Positions 1 through 12,421 are shown, numbered from the stretch's first letter. The stretch is 64,000 nt of DNA from Voacanga thouarsii (GCA_026120185.1 JANUWF010001719.1:1488001-1552000), one strand, 5' to 3'. The notes: generated from the letters alone by a model not told the origin. Program-made: numbers and translations.

Positions 1-1
1 A

Positions 2-2061
2 ATGGTCTGAAGCATGATGTCTCATGCTACTCTTCCAGTGTCCTTTTGGGGATATACCCTGGAGACAGCGGCATATATTCTAAACTTGGTGCCTTCCAAG
101 TCAGTACCTAGGACTCCCTATGAGATGTGGATTGGGCAGAAGCAAAGTCTGAATCATCTCAAGATTTGGGGTTGTCCAGCTTATGTACTGGTCAAGGGAG
201 ACAAGTTAGAACCAAGATCAGAATTATGCTATTTTGTTGGCTATCCAAAAGGGACAAAAAGAGGTTACTTTTATCATCCCAATGAGCAGAAGGTACTAGT
301 CGATACCAATGCTAGATACTTGGAAGATGATCAAAGTACTTCCACTAAAGGTTCAACGAGATTGGAAGTTGAGGAGAAGTTATCTACGGAATCAACTTCT
401 TCTAACCCGATTATGGAACAAGAAGAGGCACAGCCTCAAGAGCCTGTACAAATGGAGCCTCGTCGTAGTGGGAGAGTGTCTAGGGTTCCGGATAAATGGA
501 CTGGAGAAGCTTTTGAGTTGGTCTCCGACCATCAAGAATAAGACCCCACTAGATACGAAGAGGCTATTGCTGATGCCGATGCAAATTGTGGCATGAAGTA
601 ATGAAAGTCGAGATTGAGTCTATGTACCTCAATCAGGTTTGGGATCTTGTAGCTTCACCTGAAGGAATAAAACCCATTGGGTGCAAGTGGGTGTACAAGA
701 GAAAGAGGGGAGCGGATGGGAAGGTGGAAACCTTCAAAGCTAGGCTTGTAGCGAAAGGGTATACTTAGAAAGAGGGAATCGACTATGAGGAAACCTTTTC
801 CCCGATAGCCATGCTTAAATCCATCCGCATTCTCCTTGCCATCGCATGTCACCATGACTACGAGATATGGCAAATGGATGTCAAGACGGCATTCTTAAAT
901 GGCCATCTTAGCAAAGATATCTATATATCCTAACCGGAAGGCTTCATTGCTGAAGGCCAGGAACATATGGTTTGCAAGCTTAAGAAGTCCATTTATGGAC
1001 TTAAGCAGGTATCGAGAGTATAGAACATTCGTTTTGATGAGACTGTAAAGTCTTATAGTTTTATTCAAAACGAAGATGAACCATGTGTGTACAGGAAACT
1101 TGAAGGCATTAATGTGGTTTTTCTTGTCCTGTATGTGGATAACATTCTACTAATTGGAAATGATGTAGGGACATTGTCGTCTACAAAGATTTGGTTGTCT
1201 AGTCAATTCAGTATGAAGGACTTAGGAGAAGCCAGCTACATTCTCGGGATTAGGCTTCTTAGAAATAGGAAGTAGAGAATGTTAGGGTTATCCCAAGCAA
1301 CATACATTGACAAGATGCTGGGCAAGTACAGCATGGACTCATGCAAGGGAGCTCTATTCCTTTGCAGACATGGGTTATTCTTTTCTTCAAGGGACTGTTC
1401 TAAGTCTCAAGAAGAAAAAGACAAAATGAGTAGGATTCCCTATGCTTCGGCTGTGGGAAGTCTCATGTACGCCATGCTGTGTACTAGGCCAGATATCTGC
1501 TTTGCCGTGGGCTTAGTTAGCAGATATCAGTCAAACCCTAGGGAGGTTCATTGGCAAGTTTTAAAGTATATTCTCAAGTACTTCAAGGGAATGAGAAATT
1601 ATATGCTGGTTTACAAGGCTGATGATTTGGTTCCTATAGGATACACAGACTCAAACTTCCAGACAAATAAGGATGAGAGAAAATCCACTAGTGGATATGT
1701 CTTCACCTTGTCTGGAGGAACAATTTTATGGAGGAGTATCAAGCAGTCTTGTATTGCTGACTCAACCATGAAAGGTAGGTATGTGGCAGCTTCGGAGGCA
1801 TCCAAGAAAGCAGTTTGGTTCCGAAAGTTCCTTTCAGAACTTGGAGTCGTACCACATAAGGACAGGCCGATTGTGATGTATTGCGACAACACTGGAGCAG
1901 TATCGCAATCTAAGGAGCCTCGGAACCACAAGAAGGGAAAACACATCGAGAGGAAGTACCACCTGATCCGGGATTTCTTCCAAAGACGGGAAGTCGTGGT
2001 GGAACATATTGCCTCAGAAAATAATCTAGCAGATCCATTCACCAAGCCTTTGGCTGAGTGA
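2..2061 (+). pseudogene. Copia-1 pol remnant: integrase C-terminus, RT, RNase H
   Basis: Positions 14-541 encode the copia integrase tail: the segment with PYEMWIGQKQ and LKIWGCPAYV, then an acidic linker and the RRSGRVSR region. RT follows at about 586-1275 with the QMDVKTAFLNG and SIYGLKQ motifs and YVDN in place of the usual YVDD. RNase H covers about 1430-2061 with YTDSNF, MYCDNTGA and ADPFTKPL. The reading is broken by a one-base shift near 579 and by in-frame stops at 766 (TAG), 931 (TAA), 1021 (TAG) and 1273 (TAG). The stop at 2059 may also be early, because the frame continues to a TAG at 2113-2115. The element is therefore inactive. Family assignment is firm; the lineage within copia is not assigned. 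Confidence 0.9.
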
Positions 2062-2137
2062 GTCTTCAAGAGACACTTAGACGCCATAGGGGTGGGCACT
2101 TATGGACTTACCTAGTCTTAGAGTGCAAGTGGGAGAT

Positions 2138-4250
2138 TGTTGGATTGTATGCCCTCTTAGACTAGATTTCTGATGTAAAATCGAATATTTTAATAAAAGA
2201 ATTTATTTTCAGAAATTGTTTGTGAATTTACTTTTTGTTTATGCACAATTTCGTTCGGAACAATCCCATTGTGTTAAAATAAGTGATCCATGTGAATGGT
2301 GGTCTTTCACAGTAAGATATGAATCGTGGGTTATTTAACACATAAACATTTGTTCTTAACCTATTGATGAGATTGGAAATCTCATCATGTTTAGGTTATT
2401 ATGTTATGAATTCCAAATAGGAAATGGCTTACCTTTAGCCAGTTAGTAGTCCACTTACTTTATGACATAAGCATATTTTGAATACGTAGGATAGGACATG
2501 TAGTAGTAGTTTCTAAAAGTACTACATGATAGAAACATAGACTACTACAGCTACAGCGTGGACTTGTACTCTACGACTTGAGTATAAGTTGGTGGTATGA
2601 CGAAACTGGAAGTATATGCTTTGATATGCTATAGTTGAGGTTCTATAGTAGAACCAATATACTTGTGTATTGGGTATATGTATCTAGTTAGTTAAGACAG
2701 ACTTGTACAAGATAGTTTCTATATTATATCGCCCCTTGTGGTTGTCCGAATGGTCTAAAATGTCCAAGGCCCTAGGAAACATGACTCGAATGTGTGCTTT
2801 AGGGTAGCTCCCTTGGAAAGCGAAAACACTCCAGGAAGTCGTGGATCATTGGACTAGAAGCCTAAGGATGGTAGATGTCATTAAGAGGGATGTTAATACA
2901 CTTTTTCCTCTCTAAATGTACGGCGATATGTAGAGGGGTATTTTAGTCATTTCACCTGTAGGTCGGAGACTTTGCTAATGCAGCATTGTCCTTGGGGTCA
3001 ATATTTCCTTATGGTGATATTAGGAAATATTTAAAATGCAAAATACAGTTATTTATATAGTAGTGGTATTTTGGTCATTTTAGCAGCCAAGGCGATATGT
3101 CTTTTTGGTCCTCGAAATAGCCCGTAAGTCCTAACTAATTTTAGGTTGAGGAATTGGTCTCAGTTTAAGGGGATTTTAGTTTATTTTATTTTATTCAGGA
3201 TGTCTAATTTATTATTAGACTGAAATAAAATAAATAAATAAATAAAAATAGGAGGTGAGAGAAATTAATTATCTGGTTTAATTGGTTAATTAATTATTCC
3301 GTGCCTAGGTCCAGTATGAATAATTAGCAAATTAACCTGGGCTTAAACTATGGGAAATAATTAATGTTTAATTATTTATTGGGTTATTTATATAAGCCCA
3401 AGAAATAAATAATTGAAGATTAATTATTTCGGTTCATTTGAGCTCATTAATTATTTATTGGGTTATTTATATAAGCCCAGGAAATAAATAATTAATGTTT
3501 ATTATTTTGGGCCTTTCGGGTCCAAGAAAAATAATAAATATTATTTCAGCCCAATAGCTTGGACCGTAGGGTTTTTTTTAGATACAGTTCAGATGAGTTT
3601 AGGGTTAAGCCAAACTTATTCTCAGGATAACATCCGAGTGTTTGAAATATGATATCCCGAGGATATGTTTATCAGATAATCAGAGACCTAGTTTTGGCTG
3701 ACCAATAAACAAGTCTCTGAAAAAAGAAAAACCCTAATCTCCCTAACAACAACAAGAGTCACGCAACTCTCTCTCTCTCACGTCTCCTCACCTTTGTTTG
3801 TTCTCCTTGGAGCTTTGCTAACCAATAGCAAGAGAACCAAGGAGACTTGAGACCGTTCTTCTTCACCGTTGTGTTCACCGACTAGAGGTTGAGCAGTAGC
3901 ATATTCTGAGAGCTGAAAGGCTTGGCATTCATGCAAACAAGGCGTAGTAGAAGGCTTGCGAGTTTTCAACCGGAAACTTCTTTAAGTGGGCAAGGCGAAG
4001 CGATTCCTGTCGTTCAATCCACTCCTACTCAACCTAGTAGGTTTAAAGCACGCAAATGTATGATCTTAACGCTTCCGTGCTGCCTTTAAGCGCGCAAATG
4101 TATGATCTCCCTTCGTTCAAGCATGCTCCTCTATTTCTGCCCGTCACTATCCTCGCTGAGTACTTAACGCTCCCCGTTTAGGGGCAAAATCATTTTTCCT
4201 TTTTCAAAAGTCTTTGATTAGTTTAATTGTAAAACGTGGTTTTCGTAACA
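2138..4250 (+). repeat. 3' LTR of Copia-1
   Basis: It starts with TGTTGG directly after the purine tract AAGTGGGAGA and ends with GTAACA, giving the TGTT...AACA inverted ends usual for plant LTRs. The length is about 2.1 kb, long for a copia LTR. It is AT-rich in the middle (3180-3560). The 3' part (3720-4200) is more balanced and contains a CTCTCT stretch near 3768-3780. The right boundary is inferred from the terminal motif only, because no second LTR copy is in the window. Confidence 0.7.
3371..3493 (+). repeat. Direct duplication inside the Copia-1 LTR
   Basis: A 44-bp unit at 3371-3414 (begins ATTATTTATTGGGTTATTTA) recurs at 3450-3493 with one visible difference (AAGCCCAAG against AAGCCCAGG). 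Start-to-start spacing is 79 bp. Each unit is itself partly self-complementary (ATTATTTATT near one end, AATAAATAATT at the other), so it could form a hairpin. Confidence 0.8.
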
Positions 4251-5618
4251 GCATTTTCAAAATCGTTTGACAATAGTGTAATAAAGCATTTTTGAGTTTG
4301 GATAAATAAAATTTAGTAAATTCGTTTTGAAAATAAAACATCCACATTTCCAATCCAAGTTTCACAGCAATCCAATATAACTCATCATTTTTAATCAAGG
4401 CTCAATCCTTATGTCAAAACATCATATTGACATCAATTCCAAATAACATTATAAAAATTACCTGCAAACAAGTAACATTTATCAAAATAGTTATGCAGGG
4501 ACTTATCTGGATATTCTCAATAATCAACCAAAGTGATGCTTGATATCTTTTTCACTTTCTTCCTTATTTAGAATCAATGATTCTATAATTAGAACCCAAA
4601 TATGCATCCACTTATCTTTTCATGCATCATGAATGCCTATGATCATATTAATCATCTAATTCATTCATAACACTTAGGTGGATTAATTCATTAAATCACC
4701 TCCATGCTTTCCATGGTCATATATCTCACCAATACATGCTGACACTCGGCTCACATCAACTTATATATAATGACCCCCTTAATCAACTACCATCAATTCC
4801 ATATATTAACCCTAATTGCACCAAAAGATTGCATCTTTATTCAACATACAATAGTTCTAGGTCATCATAGCAATGTTTAACCAAGCTTTACTCCCTATAC
4901 ACCTAGTTCACAATATTGCACCATCAAAACTCATCAATTCTATCTATTCATGCTTTTCATGCAAGACTTCATGCATATTAGCATCACCATAAGGTCAACC
5001 TTATTTAAATCAGTAAAGTTAATCCTTAAATACCTCTTTGACGGCACAACAAGAGCAAAGGTGGCACTTTTAGTGCTTGATGGAGTTTACGAGATGATGG
5101 CGCTTTTCGAAGATCACGAGATGATAGGGGTAAATTAGTCCCCTTTGGTTCAAAATTTAGGAGAAAAGAAGAAGAGGAATTGAATATAAGTTGAAGGGGT
5201 TTGAAGAGTCACTTACCTTGCTCTTATGGTTTGATTTTGGTGAAGATTGGTGCTGTTTTGGCCGAGTTATTGGTGGGGGTTGGTGGCTGGAATTTTTGGG
5301 CAGAAGAGGGTGTTTAGGGTTTAGTAGAGTTTGATCTTGTTTCGGTCTCTTGATCACAAGAAGGAAAAGATGACAGCTTTTGTCCCTATTGCTGTAGCCA
5401 AATTCTAGCAAGGTTTAAGGGGGTTTAGGGTTGGTTTTTTGGTGGCCGTTTTCTGGTTGTTATTGTGGCCATAATAAGGGAGGAAAAAGAGATGAAAAAA
5501 GCTGGTTTTTGGCCTTCCTCTTGGACGAAATTGGGAGGAGGAAAGAATAGGGTTTTATGTGTAGCTTTTGCCTAAGATAAGAGGGAAGTTGAGAGTAAGG
5601 AAAAACTAAAATTTTTGT

Positions 5619-5620
<2 letters not shown>

Positions 5621-5685
<65 letters not shown>
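5621..5685 (+). repeat. Compound microsatellite (GA)n(GT)n
   Basis: About 16 GA units (5621-5652) run straight into about 16 GT units (5653-5685). It lies within the minus-oriented LTR, close to the region that would hold its transcription start. Confidence 0.95.
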
Positions 5686-5687
<2 letters not shown>

Positions 5688-6460
5688 CAGTGACGAAAAT
5701 TGGTGGGAAAGAGGGGAAATTTCTAATTTTTTATTAGCTTAAAAGAACTTTGATTGATTAGGGTTACTTAGGAAAATCCCCTCCTTTATTTTGGGAATTT
5801 GAAAGGAAATAAAACTCATCAAGGAGGCGGCTAAGGTTGGTTTTATTCCAGAAAATTCAGTTAATAAAAATGGTATGTTGATTCAAGAATTAATTTATGT
5901 AATACCCTAATTTATTTTAGGCAAAAACAATTAATTGAGGAATAATTATATTATGTGATAAAATCTAGATTCTAATAATAAAGCTGCAATTTCCTTTCCT
6001 TAAACACTAGCTTTCGAAAATACCATAAATCTTGTGAGAATATTTATTTCCTTTAAAGCTTTGGACAAGATCTCTTTATTTCCAAATAAACTCTTTTAGA
6101 GGGAACAACTTGGGGAAACTTTCTTTTTTTTTAAAAGTAATAGCTATAATATGGTTTTCAAAAAAAACATTCCTATAATCTTCTTTTCATAATGAAACCC
6201 TTGAGTAAGATTTTTAGAAAATTCTAGATGATAAAATAATTAAACTTCCTAAAAGTTTGAAATAAAATATTAATTAGAGAATATTAGGAATTTAATTTAT
6301 ATTAATTTCTTTTTAATAAAACCCAAAATAATCAAAAACCCCTATTTTAGGAAATTAGAAAATAAGAAGGCAGTAGCCCCTAGGATTTTCGGCCAAGGGA
6401 AGGGAAAATAAGGGGAAAAAGGTTTATCAAAAATAAAAAGGGAAAGGGTTTGCAAGAGTT

Positions 6461-6514
6461 GGAATTCGAACTCAAGTCACCAAAGAATACACACCAAGCT
6501 TTAACCACTATTCC
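6461..6514 (-). other. tRNA-like A-box/B-box sequence inside an LTR
   Basis: On the minus strand GGAATAGTGGTTAAAG (6514-6499) resembles a tRNA D-arm and A box. GAGTTCGAATTCC (6473-6461) resembles the T-arm B box GGTTCGAATCC. The spacing, about 25 bases between the boxes, is short but tRNA-like. No acceptor stem or complete cloverleaf is seen, so this is at most a degenerate tRNA- or SINE-derived segment, not a tRNA gene. Confidence 0.35.
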
Positions 6515-6758
6515 ACAATAATTCTTGGTAAATATTTTCCTAATAAATTTTCTTGATTCCTACTCACTTGCTCCATCCTCTTTCTAATAAATTCTCCTCA
6601 ATAAAATAAAACTAAACTAATTCAAAAAACACGACAATTAATTCATGAAACAATAAACTGATATTTTCATGAAAATAGTTCAAATCATTAGTATAAAACA
6701 ATGTGACATGCATGACTTTTCCCCACATACTAAAGGTGATCTAATACGGGGTATTACA

Positions 6759-7242
6759 AATTAGATCCAAGGGGGGATGATCCATTTCAAGTTCTCACCA
6801 AAGTTGGAAATAACGCTTATAAGATAGATCTACCCGGTGAGTATCATGTTAATACCACCTTTAATGTTAGTGACCTCTCTCCTTTTGATGTAGATGATGG
6901 CGATGATTCAAAGATAAATCATTTTCAATGAGGGATGAGGGGGAGATGATGAGACTCCACTTCATCATGGAGGTCAAGATCCAGAAAGGGAAAGCGTGAC
7001 CATGCACGGACAAGGATCGATGACAAGAGCCAGGTCCAAGAAGCTTCAAGATGATTTCCACTTGCTCACCAAACCATACTTGAGGATGGAAGAGGGTTGG
7101 AAGGTTGAAGAAGCTAGCCAAGAGTTCATGTTGATGATCATCCAAGAAAGACCCCAACAAGAACTCAAGCTGGCAACAAAAGGGATGAAACTTGACCAAG
7201 GGAGGCCTTCCAGCGGACGGTCGGCGCCGGCATCAATCTACC
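6759..7242 (+). pseudogene. Ty3/gypsy polyprotein C-terminus (element G1), split by the Athila-like insertion
   Basis: Positions 6761-6930 encode the integrase C-terminal region, with DPRGDDPFQVL, NAYKIDLPGEY and TFNVSDLSPF, a signature found in many plant gypsy integrases. A second frame from 6996 gives the polyprotein tail with MTRARSKKLQ, the usual TRARAKK-like end. A frame break lies between them (stop near 6930). At 7242 the frame is cut by the Athila-like element. If that element and one duplication copy are removed, the frame meets a TAG at 16470-16472. Upstream coding is missing here because other elements occupy 1-6758. Confidence 0.75.
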
Positions 7243-8744
7243 TGATGTGTCCGAACTTAGATATAAAAATCATATAAAAACTAAGCACATTCACAATCAA
7301 GTTTAAATTAAAATGTTCAACCCAAATCACACATATGAGCAAGCGTACTCATCATTAACCGAGCATATGATTCAAACGAGTGTCGATCCTCAAGGAACAA
7401 GTAGATATTAATCACCTTTCTTTCATTGTTTAACTAACTCGATAAAGTGAAAAAATAAAATAAAATAAAATAAAAATATATAAAGGTCAAGGATGTAGAT
7501 TTATGTAACTCGAGCCATTGGTTAGACAAGCATTATCTTGAAGTGTCCAACCTTTATCATAATTAATTATTCTCTAGGCATCACGGAGAATTAAAGTAGA
7601 CTCACTTCTTTCCCAATCCATAAATCCCTATCTTCTAGATAACTTAGTATCACATACTCTGTCTTAACCAATCTTATCCAAAAGATGCATTAAATACAAT
7701 TCTCTGATTAAGTCCCATTCTCGGGCAAACTTAACCCATGAAATTAACCAATTGAATCAATACTCTGGCAGACATCAATTAGCATTTAATTACTCTGTTC
7801 TTAGCAATTAACTCCATTTTCAAGCAAGTTAAAAGACAGCAAATATGAAATTAATCAATTGATCTACCATCAACCCTATTCTCAAGCAAGTTAACGGAAA
7901 GCCACAATCAATTAATCTTGTAATAAACACGAGTAATTAAATACTAAGAACAATAATCAATTAATCAAAAGATCAAATAACTCTAAAAAATCATAAATGT
8001 CTAAACCAATGTCAAATTACAATAAAACAATTAAAACATCATTGTCAAGAAAAAGAAAACAAAGTAAAAGAAAACACTCATAGACAAGCCTCATTTTTCT
8101 TCATTTGAAGACCTTCTTGTACAACCCTCCTTGAATTGAAGAATTCCTCCTTTGATTGAGTAATTTTCTATGATGATCAATGAATTCTCCCATTTTTTCT
8201 TGTATTTTTCATTTATTTATAGGTTTAGGAAGTGCTTAAACTCGTAGGTACAATGTTCTTGGCCGAGTAGAAGTTGGAAGATACTAAAACTCCTCATATT
8301 ACCAAAAATTGCGTAGAAAAAATCAAGCACCGCCTTAACTCCAGGACACAACCGGCGCCACCTAGACTCTTAGAGCCGGTGCCGATTGTGTTCTGCTTCT
8401 CTACTCGTTCGTCGATTTTTCTTCGAATTTTGCACAATGTGTTCCAGAATGCAGCCGGCACCGGTTCCAGCTTCACAATCGGCACCGCCTTGGTTATGTT
8501 TTGCTCTATTCCACCATTTTTTCGTCGCTTCGAAGTTCGTTTCAACAGTGCATGGTCGGCGCCGCCTCTCCTCTGTTTTGCGACGTTTTTGTTTCGTTTT
8601 ACCATAAAAATCTGTAATGATAAACAAAATACTTTTCCAAAGGTAAAATCTCAAATATGAAAGAATATGACTAGTTATTGAATAAAATTAATTACAAATG
8701 AACATCAAATAACTAGAAAAATATGACTAATTTAGCCCCTATCA
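7243..8744 (-). repeat. 3' LTR of the Athila-like element (left copy)
   Basis: About 1502 bp. On the plus strand it starts TGATGTGTCC and ends CCCTATCA. It aligns along its length with 14922-16450. It contains a TATA-like TTTATTTATAGG near 8212-8223 (TATAAATA on the minus strand) and several GC-rich GGCGCCG-type motifs at 8350-8565. The open frames at 8274-8660 on both strands come from this GC-rich part and show no known domain. Confidence 0.92.
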
Positions 8745-8760
8745 TATTCCCCCACACTTA
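8745..8760 (-). other. Polypurine tract of the Athila-like element
   Basis: On the minus strand TAAGTGTGGGGGAATA lies directly before the 3' LTR, where the plus-strand DNA primer is made. The phrase TTGAGGATAA sits just upstream of it. The same arrangement recurs at 10234-10262. Confidence 0.8.
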
Positions 8761-10414
8761 GCTCTTTACTTATCCTCAAGCAAAGTATCAAGAACAAGTA
8801 GGAAAACACAAGGTTTAACAAATCACTCAATCAATGTCAAAACAATATCTTCAATTCTTTCTTTATTCAAGAATATAAAACATATGATACTAAATCTTTC
8901 ACAACTAATGCAAGACTTATGTTAGTGATAAATGACTTAGTAGAACCATCACAACACTCTACAATATGATCAAACCATTGGAAAGAATTTAGTTTAAAAA
9001 GAATATGAATTCCATATGCTTACTTTTCATACACTCTCTTCACTAATCCGAGACATATCATGATTCTACATACATCAAGTAGGACTTTTAAGCTTGTAAT
9101 GTAAGGTTAAAGGTTTGTAATGTAGCTTATCAAACGAAGGATATAGGAGAATCAAAAATCAAAGAAACTGAGAATTCGCAAGAAAAGGATAAACAAATTG
9201 AATCAATAATTTCCAACTCTTCTTGCTCTCCTATTCCAAAAATCAAACGAACCATAACCTTATATAGCAATTACAACTCCACTCAAGCAAATTCTATATT
9301 TTTTCTCTTTTTCTTTTAACTCTTCTTTTCATTAATTCTTTTCTATTCCTTTCACAAAATCACTCAAATTTTCAGCAATGGTGTCAAAGATTATGAACTT
9401 AACTTTTACAGTTCAATCACCATCTCTTTTGTGATTTTTTCTTTTCTTCTTCTTCCTTCAATGTGTCTTTTCTTTCACTGCTGCTGTGTTTTTTTTTTTC
9501 ACTCCTCTTCTTTCATTCTTTCTAGCATCTTTTTGCTTTCTTCCCTCACTTACTGCTACTCTTCTTTTCTTTTCTTTTCTTGTTTTCACTCTCTCTTTTC
9601 TCTTTCTTCTCTTTCTTTTTCTTTTCAGCTCAACTTGTTATTGATCCATGACTGAAAGTAACAAGTCATGATCTTTTTCCTCAACATTCTTCCTCAACAT
9701 TTTCTTACATACACTTTCATCCACCAAAAGTATAAAGATTTGGAAAATTATTCAAACTCTCATAAACAAATAATGGACAAAATCTTGTGATGGGTTTTAA
9801 AGAAAGAACTCAACCATTTAGGCTCAAAATAGGCACTATGGATAATATGAAAATAGATAGGCTTGAAAAGCTCAAACTATCCAAAGAAGGCCTATTACCG
9901 ATATCCATAAGTTAAATCATGATTGTCTTTCTTATTTCACCTCGAGAAGTATTCAAGTAAGTTCTAGAATGCTCTATGAATTTTAGAGAAAAAACAGCTT
10001 TAAGAATAATGCAAAGCATTTGATCAAGAACTACTTTGTCCAAGTGAGTGTAAAAAGTCATGCATAAGCCATAAATGATATAGAACATATGTTCTATAAT
10101 CTATCATAAAGACATGCACTAAAAAATACAGCTTGAAATTTCCAGAAAATCAGAAAAATTTGAAAAATTTTCGCACAAAAATTTGCTCCCAAGAAGGCTA
10201 AAGAATATGTATAGAAGACTTGTCAATCAAATCACTCCCCCACACTTAAACTGGACATTATCCTCAATGGCTAAATAAATATAACAAGAATAAACAATAC
10301 CATGGGACCAAAAATATAAAGGAGAAGAGATAAGAGAAACAAATTTTCATTCATTTGGCATTGTGTCGTACAAGATCTGAATGCTTGAAGAATGAGGCAT
10401 TGGCAAAGTACCAG
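8761..10414 (-). other. Non-coding block between integrase and polypurine tract
   Basis: In Athila-group elements this interval often holds an env-like frame. Here 1.65 kb shows no long minus-strand ORF; a plus-strand frame at 9431-9655 is only CT-rich low complexity. A second polypurine-like module (minus strand TTTAAGTGTGGGGGAGTGA, 10252-10234) is preceded by TTGAGGATAA, matching the terminal module. The env-like frame is therefore lost or was never present. Confidence 0.6.
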
Positions 10415-12154
10415 TTAACATGGTACTGCTTCTAAGGGTATGGCTGCTTGATCCATACGACAATGAGGTGCGCCAACATAGCGTTTCATGTGATTGCCAT
10501 TCACTTTGAAAGTGCCCTTAATAGGGTGAGTAAGTTTGAGGGTACTGAAGGGAAATAGTTTACTCACCATGTATGGTCCCGACCACCAGGATTTCGACTT
10601 GCCTGAAAAAAGTCGTAGGCAAGAATTGAATAACAATTCTTGCTCGCCTATCTCAAAGTCGTGTTGTCGAGTAATACGTTTGTCGTGCCAGGTTTTCACT
10701 TTCTCTTTATACCGGATTAACGTATCGTAAGCATCTTTTTGCAATTCCTCCAAGGTTGTGAGTTGAAGTAACCTGGACTTCCCAACAGACTCAAGATCAA
10801 GATTAACAAGTTTTATCGCCCAATAAGCCTTGTGTTCAATTTCAACAGGTAGATGACATGATTTATCGTAAACTAATCGAAACAGAGTCATGCCAATCGG
10901 TGTCTTAAAGGCTGTCCTATATGCCCAAAGGGTATCGTCTAATTTTAAGCTCCAATCCTTCCGAGTGTGGTTGACAGTCTTTTCCAAGATTTGTCTGAGT
11001 TCTCTATTAACTACTTCAACCTATCCACTTGTTTTGGAGTGATAGGGGATAACCAACCTATGGTGCACACTTAGGTGTGTGAGAACTTTTTCCATTTGTG
11101 CATTACAAAAATAAATCCCCCTATCACTAATGAGTATTTTAGACACACCAAAATGGGTGAAAAAATTTTTCAGAAATTTTACCACAACCTTTGCATCATT
11201 GGTGGGTAAAGCTTGGACTTCTGCCCATTTAGAGACATAGTCTATTACCACTAAAATATATTTATTTCCCACAAAACTAGGGAAAGGTCCTATAAAGTCT
11301 ATTCCCCAACAGTCAAATACTTCACAAGTTTCAAAATTTTGTAATGGCATCTCGTTAGATTTAGAGAGGTTACCCGTACATTGACACCTATCACAACTTT
11401 GGACAAACCTATGGGCATTTTTGAACAATGTAGGCCAATAGAATCTGGCGTCGAGCACCTTTCGTGCAATGTTGTTGGCTTGGTAGTGGCCTCCAGCAAG
11501 TCCTTCATGACAATGTCTGAGAATATCCTCTCCTTCCTTGGAGTCCACACATCTACGAATGATTTGGTCCGCACAATACTTAAACAAATATGGATCTTCC
11601 CAAAAGTAATGCCGTACTTCAGAGAGGAATTTCTTCTTTTGTTGCATCATGAGGTCTTTTGGAGTAATTCCTACAACCAAGTAGTTAGCAAAATCGGCGA
11701 ACCATAGGGTATTTGGACTCTCACCTTCTATGAGCAACAGTTGCTCATCCGAAAAAGTGACATCGATGTCATCTTCTACTAAAGATTCCAAATTTGGATT
11801 GTCCAATCTTGACAAGTGATCCGCAACTAAGTTTTCTGCACCCTTTTTGTCCCTAATCTTCAAATCAAATTCCTGCAATAATAGCACCCATCTTATCAAT
11901 CTTGGTTTGGAATTATGTTTGGTTAGTAGGTACTTTAGGGCCAAATGGTCCGTATAAACAATGACTTTGGACAAAATAAGATAAGAACGGAATTTATCAA
12001 AGGCAAATACTATGGCAAGCAATTCTTTCTCCATTGTTGTGTAGTTTTCTTGTGCCTCCATTAAAGTTTTTCTTGTATAGTATATAGGTTGGAAATGCTT
12101 ATTCCGCCTTTGTCCCAAGACCGCACCAACTACAAAATCACTTGCATCACACAT
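10415..12154 (-). pseudogene. Athila-like pol part 2: RNase H and integrase
   Basis: From 12154 downwards the frame gives RNase H ([42 protein letters not shown]), then the linker with ADHLSRLDN. The integrase zinc-binding segment follows ([18 protein letters not shown]) and then the catalytic core ([10 protein letters not shown] with the first Asp; ISDRGIYF with the second Asp). A TAG near 11018-11020 cuts the core just before the expected catalytic Glu. The frame continues at 10987-10415 with the integrase C-terminal half ([34 protein letters not shown]). The product would insert cDNA into chromosomes, but the stop and lost upstream continuity make it a pseudogene. Confidence 0.9.
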
Positions 12155-12421
12155 TAGTTCAAAGAGAAGAGACTAATCAGGTGCAATTAGAATGGTGAAT
12201 TAATCAACTTCTCTTTAAGTATTGTAAAAGCATTAGAGACATTTTTCGTCAAAATTAAACACAGCATCTTTTTCAAGTAAAGAGATAAGAGGTTTTGAAA
12301 TTTTTGAGAAGTATAAAATGAACCTCCTGTAGAAACCTACATGACCAAAAAAGTTCCTTATAACCTTTACTGAAGTAGGAGGAGGCAGCTTCTCAATTGC
12401 TTTAATTTTGGCCCTATCGAC

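Larger units (their letters stand above)
1..4250 (+). mobile_element. Ty1/copia retrotransposon (Copia-1), 5' part outside the window
   Basis: The sequence runs from the end of the integrase through reverse transcriptase and RNase H, then a purine-rich tract (2128-2136) and a long LTR that closes at 4250. The domain order integrase, RT, RNase H defines Ty1/copia. The 5' LTR, gag and protease lie left of the window, so the target-site duplication cannot be tested; the five bases after the LTR are GCATT. It abuts a gypsy LTR on its right and probably inserted into it. Confidence 0.88.
4251..6758 (-). mobile_element. Long LTR of a Ty3/gypsy-type element, minus orientation
   Basis: Read on the minus strand the block begins TGTAATACCCCGTATTA at 6758, a typical start of long plant Ty3/gypsy LTRs. 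It runs through AT-rich sequence, a GT/GA microsatellite and a CA/CT-rich leader-like part (5150-5600) without coding capacity. No primer-binding site or other LTR end is visible before Copia-1, so the block is a truncated or interrupted LTR about 2.5 kb long. The short frames in it (for example 4950-5138 and 5157-5411) show no known domain. The chromovirus-like assignment rests on terminal sequence and length only. Confidence 0.5.

Noticed and set aside
5898..6758. TGTAATACCC at 5898 and its complement at 6749-6758, suggesting an 861-bp solo LTR
   Set aside because: Flanks (ATTTA and AATTA) match imperfectly and the sequence left of 5898 is not the gypsy coding region expected if this were the whole insertion. 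A longer LTR reaching to 4251 fits better.
8274..8660. Overlapping ORFs on both strands, repeated at 15955-16260
   Set aside because: They lie in the GC-rich part of the Athila-like LTRs, differ in length between the two copies and have no known domain.
9431..9655. 74-codon ORF of Phe/Ser/Leu
   Set aside because: CT-rich low complexity on the antisense strand of the Athila-like element.
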